A DNA stretch of 28,720 nucleotides from an uncultured Candidatus Saccharibacteria bacterium (lineage in GTDB: Bacteria; Patescibacteriota; Saccharimonadia; Saccharimonadales; Saccharimonadaceae), in contig CARYFM010000012.1 in the NCBI GenBank assembly GCA_949101405.1, forward strand, positions 1-28,720. The letters run 5' to 3'. Below are positions 19,096-26,289 of this stretch, in pieces. The stretch's first letter is position 1; every line of letters begins with the position of its first letter. The position numbers and the translations under genes are program-made. A model generated the notes under the pieces. That model saw only the letters and a program-made list of their open reading frames with translations. It was not told the DNA's origin and ran no database searches.

Positions 19096-21039
19096 TTATG
19101 CCGTCTGATTATATAATTGTATATAGGTGTTTGCTAAATTGGCGGTTGCGTCCATGATGTTATATGTCGGATTGGTTGTATGTGCACGCTTCATGTGAGT
19201 ATTCGCTATGATAGCTTTAGCCCATTTACGTGGAGCAATATCGATTGGCAAAAATGTTGTTATGTTACTAATCTTTACTTCCTCAGTAATGTTTTTAGAG
19301 AAGAAGCACGGTAGCCCTGAAACTTGTGCTTCTATTCCTGTCACCGGTAGACCTTCAAAAAGTGATGGCAGAACGAAAATGTCGATGCCATTATAGAATT
19401 CGTCCGTGTTTTTTATTGCTCCTAGAAAACGTACTGAACTGGTTAGACCAAGGCTTGAAGCATATTCTTTGATTTCTGGCATTAGCTTACCTGTGCCAGC
19501 CAATAATAAAATTGAATTTGGGTTAGAAGAATGGATTTCTTGAAATATCTCTAAAAGATACTTGTGATTCTTTTGTTCATCAAAGCGTCCCATATGCCCA
19601 ATGATGAGTTTTTTACCTAAATTATGAGCCGTCCGATACGCGTTGCGCTTAACTGGATTAAATTTAAATTTGTTAACATCAATTGCGTTTGGGATAACTT
19701 TGAATGGTTTGTTTTTAAAAAGATACCGTCCGGATTCTGTCGAGCATGCAAAATTATGTGTTGATGCAAAGCGTACTGGACGCATTAAAATCGATTTAAT
19801 TGCGCCCTTTAGATTATATTCCGTTCTTGAGTTGTGACTGTGCGCGATTCTAATTTTGACACCATTCTTCTTCGCTATCATTAAATGAATAAAGCCAATA
19901 CTATTCATATGACAGTGGATAATCTTGTATTCTGGGTGTTTTTTATAGAATTTATTCAAGTCGTGTACGTACTTTATGAGATTATTATCGTCTCGTAGTG
20001 TAAAGCGATAGATTTTTCCTCCTAGTTGTTCAATTTCATTATCGTAAAAACAGCTTTTCTTGTAGTGAACGAGAAAATCAAATTGTATATCATACTGGCG
20101 TATTTCTCGGTACCAATTCATGATCAGACTTTCTAGACCTCCTGCTTGCATGTTTGGTGCTATGTGTAAAATCCGAATTGGTGATTCGTGTTTTGATGGG
20201 GCTGTTTTTTTGCGCAATAAATTTCTATACGTCCAATCACGTAGGCCATTTGGCATCAAGCATGCAATAACGTGGGGCGTGGCACTGATAATATAGTCTT
20301 TTTTGGAGAAAAATCCTGTTGAAACTTGTTCTCTTTTGAATTTTAGAATAGATTTGAGATATTTAATTCCGCCGCGACGTTTGTAAAAATCTTTATCGAC
20401 GCGCATATAGGTTAGTGGTTTTTGGATATTGTAGCATTTACATCCAGTCTGTAGCATCCTTGTATATAGATCATAGTCTTCACAGAGGTGATAGGAACGA
20501 TAATTCCCGGCTTTTAAGACGGCGCTTTTCTTGTAGAGTAAAGACGGGTGGCGAAATGGGCAGCGCTTTTTTGCGAAAGAGTAAATTTCTTGTTGTTTTT
20601 CCGGCAATACGACGTGAGATATGACATTGTTGATTTTATCGCTAAATTCTTCCACATTCGAGCCAACCAACCCAAGCTCTGGATGCTTATTGAAGATGGC
20701 GAGTTGCATTTCAATACGCTTTGGTACTGCGTAGTCATCGGCGTCAAGGCGAGCAATAAGCTCGTTCTGGCAGTTTTCGATTCCGGTTTTTAACGCTAAA
20801 CCTAGTCCGGCATTCTCTTTTAGTTGAACAATATTAAAAAGTGTCGGGTGGCTTTTCTTGTAGTCATTGAGTACCTTATTGAGCTCCTGTGTAAGCTGTC
20901 CATCTTTGATGATAACAAATTCTGCCGGTTGGACAGTTTGTGCAAGCATGCTATTGATACTCTGTTTGAGCCAGCCTGGATTATCTTTGTGATAGACACT
21001 CATCAAGACGCTATAAGGTGGATATTTTTTATATGTCAT
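19096..21039 (-). CDS. Bifunctional glycosyltransferase, GT2 fused to GT4
   Basis: Two complete glycosyltransferase domains lie in one 647-aa chain. Residues 1-270 are GT2 (GT-A fold): VLMSVYHKDNPGWLKQSINSML, then the metal-binding LDADD at 98-102 and CEDYDLYTRM near 186-195. Residues 286-647 are GT4 (GT-B fold): RILHIAPNMQAGGLESLIMNWY, GHMGRFDEQKNH, and the E562-x7-E570 motif in FEGLPVTGIEA. The protein can thus add two sugars in succession to the lipid-linked primer made by the preceding gene. Its ATG directly follows the stop of that gene. Confidence 0.93.
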   Translation of the reverse strand: MTYKKYPPYSVLMSVYHKDNPGWLKQSINSMLAQTVQPAEFVIIKDGQLTQELNKVLNDYKKSHPTLFNIVQLKENAGLGLALKTGIENCQNELIARLDADDYAVPKRIEMQLAIFNKHPELGLVGSNVEEFSDKINNVISHVVLPEKQQEIYSFAKKRCPFRHPSLLYKKSAVLKAGNYRSYHLCEDYDLYTRMLQTGCKCYNIQKPLTYMRVDKDFYKRRGGIKYLKSILKFKREQVSTGFFSKKDYIISATPHVIACLMPNGLRDWTYRNLLRKKTAPSKHESPIRILHIAPNMQAGGLESLIMNWYREIRQYDIQFDFLVHYKKSCFYDNEIEQLGGKIYRFTLRDDNNLIKYVHDLNKFYKKHPEYKIIHCHMNSIGFIHLMIAKKNGVKIRIAHSHNSRTEYNLKGAIKSILMRPVRFASTHNFACSTESGRYLFKNKPFKVIPNAIDVNKFKFNPVKRNAYRTAHNLGKKLIIGHMGRFDEQKNHKYLLEIFQEIHSSNPNSILLLAGTGKLMPEIKEYASSLGLTSSVRFLGAIKNTDEFYNGIDIFVLPSLFEGLPVTGIEAQVSGLPCFFSKNITEEVKISNITTFLPIDIAPRKWAKAIIANTHMKRAHTTNPTYNIMDATANLANTYIQLYNQTA

Positions 21040-21669
21040 TTATTGTGCCCCTTCTTGGCGTAAAACGGTGCCAATGGTAAGAAAGAGGATTTTTGCGTCT
21101 AGGAATAAGCTGCGGTTGTCGATGTAGAAATATTCAAGCTTAAGACGTTCATCATAGTCGCTGCTTTTGTCGCTGCGGATGCGCATAGCCCAGTAGCCGG
21201 TGACGCCGGGTTTGATGGATTGATATTTCTCGATATCTTTGGCTTTGCCGCCGTGTTTTTTGAGCTCACCGGGGATAAGGGGGCGCGGGCCAACCATGGA
21301 CATTTGTCCTAGTAGGACATTGATGAACTGCGGGAATTCATCAATTGAACCTTTACGAATAAATTTTCCCACTTTTGTGATGCGAGGGTCATCGTCGATT
21401 TTTTGATATTCTTCCCATTGTTTGCGGTATTTCTTTTGCTCGAGGAGCTTTTTTAGGGCTTCGTCGGCATTTGGTACCATAGAGCGGTACTTAATAATTT
21501 TAAAGACTTTACCGTTTTTGCCAATACGTTCCTGGGTATAAAAAATAGGGTGGAAATCACCAGTGCAGATGTAAGCCAATTTGATGATGAGAGTGAGTGG
21601 AATTAGAATAATGGTGCCAACTAGACTAATTAAGATGTCGCCCAATCGCTTCACACATGTATAAACCAT
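21040..21669 (-). CDS. Priming sugar-1-phosphate transferase (polyprenyl-phosphate glycosyl-1-phosphate transferase)
   Basis: The 209-aa enzyme starts polysaccharide synthesis by moving a sugar phosphate onto undecaprenyl phosphate. One N-terminal hydrophobic helix (about 10-32) precedes the catalytic domain with KIIKYRSM, DDDPRITKVGKFIRKGSIDEFPQ, VLLGQMSMVGPRPL and KPGVTGYW. This is the small PglC/EpsL-type form, without the extra membrane helices of WbaP. It is first in the operon. Its base composition looks closer to the housekeeping genes than that of the following genes. The AAGGA ribosome binding site is about 13 bases from the ATG, and a 12-base G run lies just upstream of it. Confidence 0.95.
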   Translation of the reverse strand: MVYTCVKRLGDILISLVGTIILIPLTLIIKLAYICTGDFHPIFYTQERIGKNGKVFKIIKYRSMVPNADEALKKLLEQKKYRKQWEEYQKIDDDPRITKVGKFIRKGSIDEFPQFINVLLGQMSMVGPRPLIPGELKKHGGKAKDIEKYQSIKPGVTGYWAMRIRSDKSSDYDERLKLEYFYIDNRSLFLDAKILFLTIGTVLRQEGAQ

Positions 21670-21688
21670 GGTGTCGTTAAAATCCTTA

Positions 21689-21700
21689 CCCCCCCCCCCC
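21689..21700 (-). repeat. Homopolymer of 12 C (12 G in the operon mRNA)
   Basis: Twelve consecutive C on the plus strand form a run of G in the 5' UTR of the priming transferase, ending two bases before its ribosome binding site. Runs this long slip during replication, so the length probably varies in the population. Confidence 0.9.
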
Positions 21701-21729
21701 TGTTATTTGCTACTTATATTTAATTATAG

Positions 21730-21761
21730 CACGAAAATACTATGGACGAGATAGTTTCGTG
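21730..21761. promoter_or_regulatory. Inverted repeat in the polysaccharide operon control region
   Basis: CACGAAA-ATA-CTAT (21730-21743) mirrors ATAG-TTTCGTG (21751-21761) with a 3-base bulge. It lies between two candidate -10 elements of the operon. It could be an operator or a leader hairpin. Confidence 0.45.
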
Positions 21762-21774
21762 CGTTCTGTAGATA

Positions 21775-21803
21775 ATTATATCACAGATGGAGAGTTTAGG
21801 CAA
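21775..21803 (-). promoter_or_regulatory. Promoter of the polysaccharide operon
   Basis: TTGCCT (21803-21798), a 17-base spacer and TATAAT (21780-21775) on the minus strand. A second candidate is the extended -10 TGCTATAAT at 21731-21723, closer to the start codon but with a weak -35. Confidence 0.65.
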
Positions 21804-21811
21804 GAGCGTAT

Positions 21812-21820
21812 GGGGGGGGG
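21812..21820 (+). repeat. Homopolymer of 9 G upstream of the polysaccharide promoter
   Basis: Nine consecutive G lie 8 bases upstream of the -35 box of the polysaccharide promoter and about 40 bases before the divergent promoter at 21859-21867. Length changes would alter spacing between upstream elements and both promoters. Confidence 0.85.
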
Positions 21821-21838
21821 TGACATGGCGACTTGGGC

Positions 21839-21867
21839 TATCCCTATTTTAAGGGATATGTTATAAT
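21839..21867 (+). promoter_or_regulatory. Extended -10 promoter with overlapping inverted repeat
   Basis: TGTTATAAT (21859-21867) is an extended -10 for the gene at 21893. A perfect inverted repeat, TATCCCT (21839-21845) and AGGGATA (21852-21858), covers the -35 region just upstream, a typical operator position. Confidence 0.6.
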
Positions 21868-21892
21868 CTTTGTATAGGAGTTATTTTAAATT

Positions 21893-22783
21893 ATGCCTAA
21901 TACAGTTGTCAGATTAGATTATTATGATGTCACTTCATCTGATGGCGATAAAAAGCTGTTAAAAAAGAAGATGGTTGGGGTGCTTGGTGCCCTAAACGAG
22001 TCTGAACGTGAATTTGAAGTTAAGACCTCATCGCTAAATTTTGATGCCAATGTGGATAATGTGAATAGTCGTATTATTGGTAGCGTGCGTATTTTAAGAA
22101 CTGTTAGTCCGCGGAAGGGACGGATTGGTACGAACCGTACCGAGGAACTGGGACTTGGAAGTGATGAAGGTATTAGTGAAGTCACATATTTTGTATATGA
22201 TTTTGCTTACGACAAACTATTAGTGCAGTACAATTATCATGGGCCAAAAGTCTCCCACCTACTTAGGATGATTAATGCGTTATATAAAAAGGCTGTCCTC
22301 GAAAAAGGCATACGAGATGATGGTTTTAAGACGCGTTGTTCTTATAAGCCAATTATTATTGGTAATGAGATTGATCTTGTACTGAATGCTCGTCATGTTT
22401 CTGCCATTACGGCTAGAACGAGGGTCCCGGTCGATAGTGGTGAGGTTGACGCTGATGCTAGTTGGCGTCAACTGGCAGGGGCATATCGATTGCCTAGTGA
22501 AACTGATGCTACTTTGGTTCTAAAAAATAAGGCTGGAGGACTGGTGGGCGCTTTACGTTCTATGCTCCCTCGTGCGCAGAAGGTTGATGATTACGATAAA
22601 TTTGAGGTTGATATTTTGGACATAGAATCTGGGAATGTAGAAACTTACAACTTAATTAATAACAGGTTGAAGTCAGAGGTAAGTGCACCATTACCGAGTG
22701 GATCCAACGCAATTGACGCTGATGTTTTGGTGACGTTAATGAAACAGGATTTTGATGCGAAGATTCAGCAAATTGAGTGGTAA
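21893..22783 (+). CDS. Unknown soluble protein, first gene of a two-gene module
   Basis: The 296-aa protein has no signal peptide or membrane helix. It starts VVRLDYYDVTSSDGDKKL and contains ISEVTYFVYDFAYDKLLVQYNYHGPKVSHLLRMINALYKKAV, an alternating strand-helix pattern that distantly recalls DUF4747/DUF6731-type proteins. I cannot confirm that match. The C-terminal half includes DATLVLKNKAGGLVGALRSMLP, which looks like a beta strand followed by an amphipathic helix. A TAGGAG ribosome binding site lies 12 bases before the ATG. It overlaps the next gene, a membrane protein, by 29 bases. The pairing with a small membrane partner, the divergent position and the tight operator-like promoter make a stress or phage-response role plausible but unproven. 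Confidence 0.75.
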   Translation: MPNTVVRLDYYDVTSSDGDKKLLKKKMVGVLGALNESEREFEVKTSSLNFDANVDNVNSRIIGSVRILRTVSPRKGRIGTNRTEELGLGSDEGISEVTYFVYDFAYDKLLVQYNYHGPKVSHLLRMINALYKKAVLEKGIRDDGFKTRCSYKPIIIGNEIDLVLNARHVSAITARTRVPVDSGEVDADASWRQLAGAYRLPSETDATLVLKNKAGGLVGALRSMLPRAQKVDDYDKFEVDILDIESGNVETYNLINNRLKSEVSAPLPSGSNAIDADVLVTLMKQDFDAKIQQIEW

Positions 22784-23234
22784 ACAAGTAGCATTCTACA
22801 TAAGTGTGTTTGGTGTTGAATTTTTGATATGTGTTTCTTCGTGCGTGCTTCTGTTTTTGGCGCGTGATAGTGTTTTAGAAGCAGAGCCTTTCAAATATGT
22901 TGATGGCGGTGCATTTGTCGACTCGATTAACAACTTCAATATTGGTTTAATTTTTGCTATGTTTTTAGCAGTTTTTGTGTCTGATTCGTCGGCTTCGATT
23001 GAGGACGCTCGACAACATCCGGCGTACAGACAGCCATTAGTGATTGTTGTTGTGAATAGTTTTCTATTGTGCTGCTTAACACTAATAGACTACGATATTA
23101 GCGAACAGTGGATTAATATTAGTGCCGTTATGTGTTCACTGCCTCTTCTATTTTCAAATATAAAACGTATGTGGGAACTTATTAAGATAAGTTGGAGCTC
23201 TACTGGCGCTATGATGAACAAAAATAGGGATTGA
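22755..23234 (+). CDS. Small four-helix membrane protein, second gene of the module
   Basis: Starting at ATG 22755 (a TTG directly before it is the alternative), the 159-aa protein has four hydrophobic stretches at about residues 12-36, 61-78, 94-112 and 121-138. A basic N-terminus (MRRFSKLSGK) and a polar C-terminus flank them. A CAGGA ribosome binding site lies inside the end of the upstream gene, and the 29-base overlap implies translational coupling. No family is recognised. It might be the membrane effector or anchor of the upstream soluble protein. It converges on the VanZ-like gene with an 11-base gap and no visible terminator. Confidence 0.7.
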   Translation: MRRFSKLSGKQVAFYISVFGVEFLICVSSCVLLFLARDSVLEAEPFKYVDGGAFVDSINNFNIGLIFAMFLAVFVSDSSASIEDARQHPAYRQPLVIVVVNSFLLCCLTLIDYDISEQWINISAVMCSLPLLFSNIKRMWELIKISWSSTGAMMNKNRD

Positions 23235-23245
23235 ACAAGAAATAG

Positions 23246-23779
23246 CTAGTCCTTTTGGGAATGTGCGTGATGTTCCTTTCCTAATAACCATGCTAGGTAA
23301 TAGCTTGAAAACAACAATACTCCCACGCACGCCCCAGCCGTATCAATCATTACATCTAGCATCTGTCCGGTGCGGCCGTCGACGAAGGTTTGGTGATATT
23401 CGTCGGTCATGGCAAAGATAAAACATAGTAGTATAGTAACCGCGCAGGATAATAGATACTTTTTGCTTCCGAAAATTACGCGGCTGATGGCGAGTAAGAG
23501 CAGTGCTAGAACAAAATATACTGTGGCGTGAACGACTTTGCGGAGTGGTGCGTTGATAAGGCTGGCGGCTTTGGCGAGTTTTTCGTCGTCTGGGTGAGAG
23601 TCGGTAATCCCAGCTTCGTTGGTGGCATCGAGGACTTTTGAAATGGCTTTTTCGACAATACCAGTGCTGGCGCCGTTGGAGCTATTGGAGCTCATGCCGG
23701 AAAGTCGAAAAATAGTGGCACGCCAAGCGATTATTAAGGCGGCAATAATCCCAATGACAATGAGTTTTTTCTTATTCAT
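23246..23779 (-). CDS. VanZ-like family membrane protein
   Basis: The 177-aa protein shows the VanZ signature: an N-terminal helix (about 5-20), then LRKVVHATVYFVLALLLLAISRVIFG, FIFAMTDEYHQTFVDGRTGQMLDVMIDTAGACVGVLLFSS. The conserved acidic and His residues in TDEYHQ and the Arg in DGRTGQ..D are all present. VanZ proteins are linked to teicoplanin tolerance and cell-envelope functions; the exact reaction is unknown. Compared with others, it has an insert of about 50 residues (35-80), Ser/Asn/Asp-rich, between the first two helices. It follows the Fic gene by 5 bases. Confidence 0.9.
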   Translation of the reverse strand: MNKKKLIVIGIIAALIIAWRATIFRLSGMSSNSSNGASTGIVEKAISKVLDATNEAGITDSHPDDEKLAKAASLINAPLRKVVHATVYFVLALLLLAISRVIFGSKKYLLSCAVTILLCFIFAMTDEYHQTFVDGRTGQMLDVMIDTAGACVGVLLFSSYYLAWLLGKEHHAHSQKD

Positions 23780-23784
23780 ATGTT

Positions 23785-24318
23785 TTACGTCTCGTAATAG
23801 TATGACGTTTCAAGACCTTTGAAGACGTTGGCTTCAGAGAAATCGTCAGTGAGATTATTCTCTAGTAGCGTCTTGAGCTCCAATGCGTTAACTGGGCTAC
23901 GTTCCATAGCTTGAAGATATAATGTCTTGTCAATTCTCTCCCAGTTGACGATTTTGCCGAGATTATTACGCAACATGAGGTCTAGCCAGATACGGGTGCT
24001 GCGCCCATTGCCTTCCAAAAATGGGTGCGCGATGTTCATTTCGATATATTTGGTAATAATTTCATCAAAGGTGGAATTTGGCATGGAGTCGATTTTTACG
24101 AGTACCTCAGGCAGATACAGAGTATTCGCAAAACGGAAATTACCTTTAGAAATATTCTGCTTACGGATTTGTCCAGCAAAATCATAAAGTCCACTAAATA
24201 GTGCTTTGTGGATTTTTTGCAGACTATGCGTGGTACCATCAGACAATTGATTAATGTTTGGGCTGCTCAAAAGCTGTTTGGCATTTTCTAGGCTTTTTTG
24301 ATCAAGTTCGTTTAGCAT
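23785..24318 (-). CDS. Fic domain protein (AMP transferase)
   Basis: The catalytic motif HPFLEGNGRSTR at residues 98-109 fits the Fic consensus HxFx(D/E)GNGRxxR perfectly, and the upstream flap LYDFAGQIRKQNISKGNFRFA is also typical. Fic enzymes usually transfer AMP from ATP to a hydroxyl side chain of a target protein, often as a toxin. I do not see a clear (S/T)xxxE(G/N) inhibitory motif in the protein, so the basis for its self-control is unknown. At 177 aa it is a minimal Fic protein, with no antitoxin gene next to it. An extended -10 element sits so close to the start codon that the mRNA may be leaderless. Confidence 0.92.
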   Translation of the reverse strand: MLNELDQKSLENAKQLLSSPNINQLSDGTTHSLQKIHKALFSGLYDFAGQIRKQNISKGNFRFANTLYLPEVLVKIDSMPNSTFDEIITKYIEMNIAHPFLEGNGRSTRIWLDLMLRNNLGKIVNWERIDKTLYLQAMERSPVNALELKTLLENNLTDDFSEANVFKGLETSYYYET

Positions 24319-24324
24319 ACTTAT

Positions 24325-24333
24325 ATTATACCA
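24325..24333 (-). promoter_or_regulatory. Extended -10 promoter of fic, predicting a leaderless mRNA
   Basis: TGGTATAAT (24333-24325) on the minus strand lies 7 bases before the ATG at 24318, placing the transcription start on the A of the start codon. The -35 region would be inside the end of recR and is weak. Confidence 0.55.
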
Positions 24334-24335
24334 TA

Positions 24336-24941
24336 TTACAGCTTCGTCCTATTCTCCAACGCCGCCGACAATGTAATCTGATCGGCATAGCTCAAATCCA
24401 CACCTAGTGGCAAGCCGCGGGCGAGGCGGGTGACTTTGACGTCGGGATGTTGCTCGTGGAGCATTTTTTGTAGTAAGAGCGCAGTGGATTCCCCTTCTAC
24501 ACTAGGGTTGGTGGCGATAATAATCTCTTGTACATTGTCGGGCTCGATGCGGGCTAATAATTCTTTGATATGGAGCTGGTCGGCGGTGATGCCGTCAATT
24601 GGGCTAATTGCACCGCCAAGCACATGGTAAGTACCCTTAAACTGTTTGGTTTGTTCAATCGCATAGATGTCAAGTGGCTCTTCTACCACCAAAATCGTAG
24701 ATTTATCACGAGTTGGATCATTATAAAGTGGCGAAACTTCTTCATCGGCGTCGATCAAAGCAAAAGTTACTGGACAGGATTTGACACCATTGTGGAGGTT
24801 CACTAGGGTTTCGGCAATCTCGGTGCTGATGCGTGGGCTACTTTTGAAAAGATAATAGGCATAGCGCTCCGCGGTGCGGGCGCCCACGCCGGGTAGATGA
24901 CCGAGAGCTTCAATTACATCTTGTAGTGCCTGGGGTAACAT
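24336..24941 (-). CDS. recR: Recombination protein RecR with degenerate zinc finger
   Basis: RecR works with RecO and RecF to load RecA on gapped DNA. The 201-aa length is normal. The N-terminal HhH region LGHLPGVGARTAERYAYYL and the Toprim domain (ILVVEEPLDIYAIEQT, GITADQLHIKELLARI, ATNPSVEGESTALLLQKML, RLARGLPLGVDLSYAD) are intact. The four-cysteine zinc finger normally at about 57-72 keeps only C56: the other three positions are T59, S70 and Y73 in SCPVTFALIDADEEVSPLYND. The segment length is kept. Its start overlaps an AGGAGGAATAAAATG coupling site with the KilA-N gene, whose stop lies 1 base upstream. Confidence 0.96.
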   Translation of the reverse strand: MLPQALQDVIEALGHLPGVGARTAERYAYYLFKSSPRISTEIAETLVNLHNGVKSCPVTFALIDADEEVSPLYNDPTRDKSTILVVEEPLDIYAIEQTKQFKGTYHVLGGAISPIDGITADQLHIKELLARIEPDNVQEIIIATNPSVEGESTALLLQKMLHEQHPDVKVTRLARGLPLGVDLSYADQITLSAALENRTKL

Positions 24942-24942
24942 T

Positions 24943-25803
24943 TTATTCCTCCGATTCTAGATAGGTTGCGTCGTCTAAGTGTTTGAGGGCTTTAGTGGAA
25001 TCAACTTTAACCAAAGCGTTTAGTTTTTGTTTGGCTGATTGGCGCAAGATCTCTAGCCTAGTTTGCGCGTCCACTTTATCACGAATAAGCTCTGCACTTT
25101 GCACTTGAAGCATTTCCATTATGAGTAGCTCATTGATACTAGCACTGTCGCGAATATTTTCTCCTCTTTTGGTGCGTTCGGGGTTTGTTTTGCGCCATTC
25201 TGCGGCAGTCATGCCAAACAGTGCAAGGTTAATAATGTCAGCTTCGCTGGCGTACTTGTACCCAGCTCTCCATTGTATTGTATCTGGAATAATTATCTCT
25301 TTGATTGCGTCGGTATGGATGGTATAGGTTGCACTAGCTAAGGCGCGGCGCATATCCCATTCCAACTGGTATTGATTGGACTCGATTTGCTTTAAACGTT
25401 CGTAATCTTTAATAAGATAAAGTTTGAAAGCTGGACTAATCCACATACCGAATTCAAATGCGATGTCTTTATGCGCGAACGTGCCACCATATCGTCCAGC
25501 GGTAGCTTTAAGTCCGATTGCGTTAGTGCGCTCACACCATTCTTTGACACTAAGCTTAAAATTGTTTAATCCGACTTTACCTTTAATTATGGCGGATTCG
25601 CCATAATTAAAATTAGGGTTATTCATGCGTTCCCAAATATCTAGAAACTCTACAGTGTTTCTGTTCCGTAACCAATCCGAGATGAAAAAATCCCCATCCT
25701 TATTTTTGATTATATCTGTTAATGAGATATAATCCTCACCATCAATATCCCTGACTGCAATTTCGGTATTATCGACTTTTAGCTGGCGCTTTTTCTTGAA
25801 CAT
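24943..25803 (-). CDS. KilA-N domain protein
   Basis: The 286-aa protein carries a KilA-N domain (DNA-binding domain of phage and large DNA viruses) in its first half: EIAVRDIDGEDYISLTDIIK, DFFISDWLRNRNTVEFLDIWE, LSVKEWCERTNAIGLKATAGRYGGTFAHKDIAFEFGMWISPAFKLYLIKDYERL. The C-terminal half (from about 150) is helical and includes INLALFGMTAAEWRKTNPERTKRGENIRDSASINELLIMEMLQV. Chromosomal copies of this type are common in small-genome bacteria, but their function is not known. The gene is co-directional and coupled with recR and lies right after the rpsI terminator. Confidence 0.9.
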   Translation of the reverse strand: MFKKKRQLKVDNTEIAVRDIDGEDYISLTDIIKNKDGDFFISDWLRNRNTVEFLDIWERMNNPNFNYGESAIIKGKVGLNNFKLSVKEWCERTNAIGLKATAGRYGGTFAHKDIAFEFGMWISPAFKLYLIKDYERLKQIESNQYQLEWDMRRALASATYTIHTDAIKEIIIPDTIQWRAGYKYASEADIINLALFGMTAAEWRKTNPERTKRGENIRDSASINELLIMEMLQVQSAELIRDKVDAQTRLEILRQSAKQKLNALVKVDSTKALKHLDDATYLESEE

Positions 25804-25825
25804 TTTGCCTCTTTTATTATCTATA

Positions 25826-25834
25826 ATTATAGCA
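25826..25834 (-). promoter_or_regulatory. Extended -10 promoter of the KilA-N-recR unit
   Basis: TGCTATAAT (25834-25826) on the minus strand starts transcription about 16 bases before the KilA-N ATG. The -35 region falls inside the rpsI terminator hairpin and is weak. Confidence 0.6.
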
Positions 25835-25868
25835 CAAAATTGAGCTCATCGATAATGATGAGCTCAAT
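25835..25868 (-). terminator. Intrinsic terminator of the rpsK-rpsI operon
   Basis: A perfect 12-bp inverted repeat (25839-25850 with 25857-25868, loop of 6) followed by TTTTG on the minus strand, 19 bases past the rpsI stop. Confidence 0.8.
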
Positions 25869-25887
25869 ATGCCACAAGTTTTTGTGA

Positions 25888-26289
25888 TTAACGCTTTGAG
25901 AATTGCTCTTTCTTGCGAGCAGAGCGCAAGCCGTATTTTTTGCGTTCCTTTTCGCGTGGGTCACGCTTGAGGAAGCCAGCTTTCTTCAAAACTGGGCGCA
26001 AGTCGGCCATCTCAGTAGTCAAAGCCTTTGATAAGGCTAATTTAATAGCATCTACTTGACCAGCCAAGCCACCACCAGCAACGCGGATAGAAACATCATA
26101 TTCATTTTGCTTCTCAGTAAGGGCTAGTGGGTCAGTAATTTCGGCAAGCATGCTCTTGTTACCGGATAGGTACTCAAGTGCTGGCTTATCGTTGATAGTA
26201 ATATTCCCTTTGCCCTTGTAAAGGCGGACGCGAGCAGTGGCTGCTTTGCGACGACCGAGACCGTAAATGTAGGTATCTTTTGTAGCCAT
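25888..26289 (-). CDS. rpsI: Ribosomal protein uS9
   Basis: S9 sits in the head of the small subunit with its C-terminal tail reaching the P-site tRNA. The 133 aa are typical. YGLGRRKAATARVRLYKGKGNITIND at the start and the basic tail KKYGLRSARKKEQFSKR at the end are characteristic, the last Lys-Arg being the tRNA contact. Its start overlaps the rplM stop (TAATG), the usual L13-S9 pair. Confidence 0.98.
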   Translation of the reverse strand: MATKDTYIYGLGRRKAATARVRLYKGKGNITINDKPALEYLSGNKSMLAEITDPLALTEKQNEYDVSIRVAGGGLAGQVDAIKLALSKALTTEMADLRPVLKKAGFLKRDPREKERKKYGLRSARKKEQFSKR

